Below are positions 13,487 through 13,969 of a stretch of DNA of 13,969 nt, piece after piece. Positions within the stretch are counted from its first letter, which is position 1. Each line of letters starts with the position of its first letter. Origin of the DNA: Pseudomonadota bacterium (GTDB taxonomy: Bacteria; Pseudomonadota; Alphaproteobacteria; Rhizobiales; Rhizobiaceae). A program made the translations under genes and the position numbers. The DNA is taken from positions 1 through 13,969 of the forward strand of contig JAEWHN010000103.1 in the NCBI GenBank assembly GCA_023387775.1. Reading direction: 5' to 3'. The notes beneath the pieces are model-generated. The model saw nothing but the letters and a program-made list of their open reading frames with translations, did no database searches and was not told where the DNA came from.

Positions 13487-13969
13487 TCAGGGCTTCCAGG
13501 TCGGGACGTCGTCGGGCGAAACGCCGCCGAAGGACTCGAGCAGATATGCCGCCTCGAGCTTCTTGAGCGTGCCGTCGGCCTTCAGGTCCTCGATGATCTT
13601 GTCGATCGTCTCGGCGTTGGGCGAGCCCTTCTGGTAGATGCCGGCGGTCAGTTCGTCGCTGGCGTATTTGCCGATGGCCTGGAGCTTGCCGCCGGAATTG
13701 GCGACCTGGCCGAGCACGATGCCCAGATCGGTCATCACCGCGTCGACCTTGCCGGCTACAGCAGCCGTGAACATCGAGGCGGTGTCATCGAACACGTCCA
13801 GATTGGAAACGCCCAGCGTGTCCTGCACGAAGGGCACCAGCGTCGTGCCGGCCTGCGTGCCGACGTGAGCCTGCTTGATCGTCTCTTCGTTCAGGGTCGA
13901 GCCGGCCTTGGCGGCAACGCCGTGGGCGGAGGCGAGGTAGGGGGCCGAGAAGTCGACGACCTTCTTGCG
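13487..13969 (-). CDS. Periplasmic amino-acid-binding protein, N-terminus beyond the window
   Basis: This is the C-terminal 160 residues of an SBP_bac_3 binding protein for the second importer. The frame is open to the last base of the window. It begins RKKVVDFSAPYL, which is the family's conserved ERxxxVDFSxPY region, so the signal peptide and first lobe are cut off. Further marks are VGTQAGTTLVPF, then a stretch (KVDAVMTDLG) that normally contributes an acidic ligand contact, and a helical end DLKADGTLKKLEAAYL. A GTG at 13837 opens the same frame but is internal. The gene heads the transporter-aminopeptidase unit. The ligand is unknown. Confidence 0.88.
   Translation of the reverse strand, partial: RKKVVDFSAPYLASAHGVAAKAGSTLNEETIKQAHVGTQAGTTLVPFVQDTLGVSNLDVFDDTASMFTAAVAGKVDAVMTDLGIVLGQVANSGGKLQAIGKYASDELTAGIYQKGSPNAETIDKIIEDLKADGTLKKLEAAYLLESFGGVSPDDVPTWKP

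Overview
The window is GC-rich and densely coded. Its gene types (a UgpABCE-type carbohydrate-phosphate transporter, two HisMPQ/GlnPQ-type polar amino-acid ABC transporters, rhizobial-style catabolic genes) point to an alphaproteobacterium, most likely of the Rhizobiales (Phyllobacteriaceae or Rhizobiaceae). This placement is inferred from gene content and protein style; nothing was searched. There are 13 protein genes, two of them cut by the window edges. I saw no tRNA, rRNA, CRISPR array, insertion sequence or integrase.

Layout. (1) Positions 1-2895, plus strand: the 3' part of a ugp operon, ugpA (5' end lost at the window edge), ugpE and ugpC, for sn-glycerol-3-phosphate uptake. A strong GC stem-loop at 2927-2957 separates it from the convergent neighbour. 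(2) Positions 8049 down to 2966, minus strand: a five-gene unit with a periplasmic amino-acid-binding protein, permease, ATPase, a ThDP-dependent decarboxylase resembling AruI (2-ketoarginine decarboxylase) and a divergent ureohydrolase (agmatinase/guanidinobutyrase family). (3) Positions 8355-8945, plus strand: a PuuR-like HTH-cupin regulator, divergent from unit 2. (4) Positions 10259 down to 8961, minus strand: an FAD-dependent amine/amino-acid oxidase (PuuB/OrdL/DauA-like), convergent with the regulator. (5) Positions 13969 down to 10544, minus strand: a second amino-acid ABC transporter (binding protein cut at the window edge, an unusually long permease, ATPase) followed by a DmpA-type aminopeptidase of family S58.

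How the parts may work together (inference). A guanidino amino acid or relative would be imported by transporter 1. The FAD oxidase could deaminate it to a 2-oxo acid such as 2-ketoarginine. The AruI-like enzyme would decarboxylate this to an aldehyde, and after oxidation by an aldehyde dehydrogenase not present here, the ureohydrolase would release urea. The regulatory DNA is the best evidence that units 2-4 form one system. A half-site close to ACAAAGTTC occurs in pairs at the oxidase promoter (10281-10310), in front of the regulator (8280-8308) and, more degenerate, in front of the transporter-decarboxylase unit (8090-8119). The oxidase and transporter sites match at 23 of 30 positions. I infer that the HTH-cupin protein binds these sites and controls all three units.

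The ureohydrolase keeps all six metal ligands. However, it has Cys where the family normally has the guanidinium-binding Glu, and it lacks the usual GTGTPE-like loop, so its substrate may not be a standard one. The non-coding stretch 10321-10543, between the oxidase promoter and the DmpA gene, shows no gene I can support.
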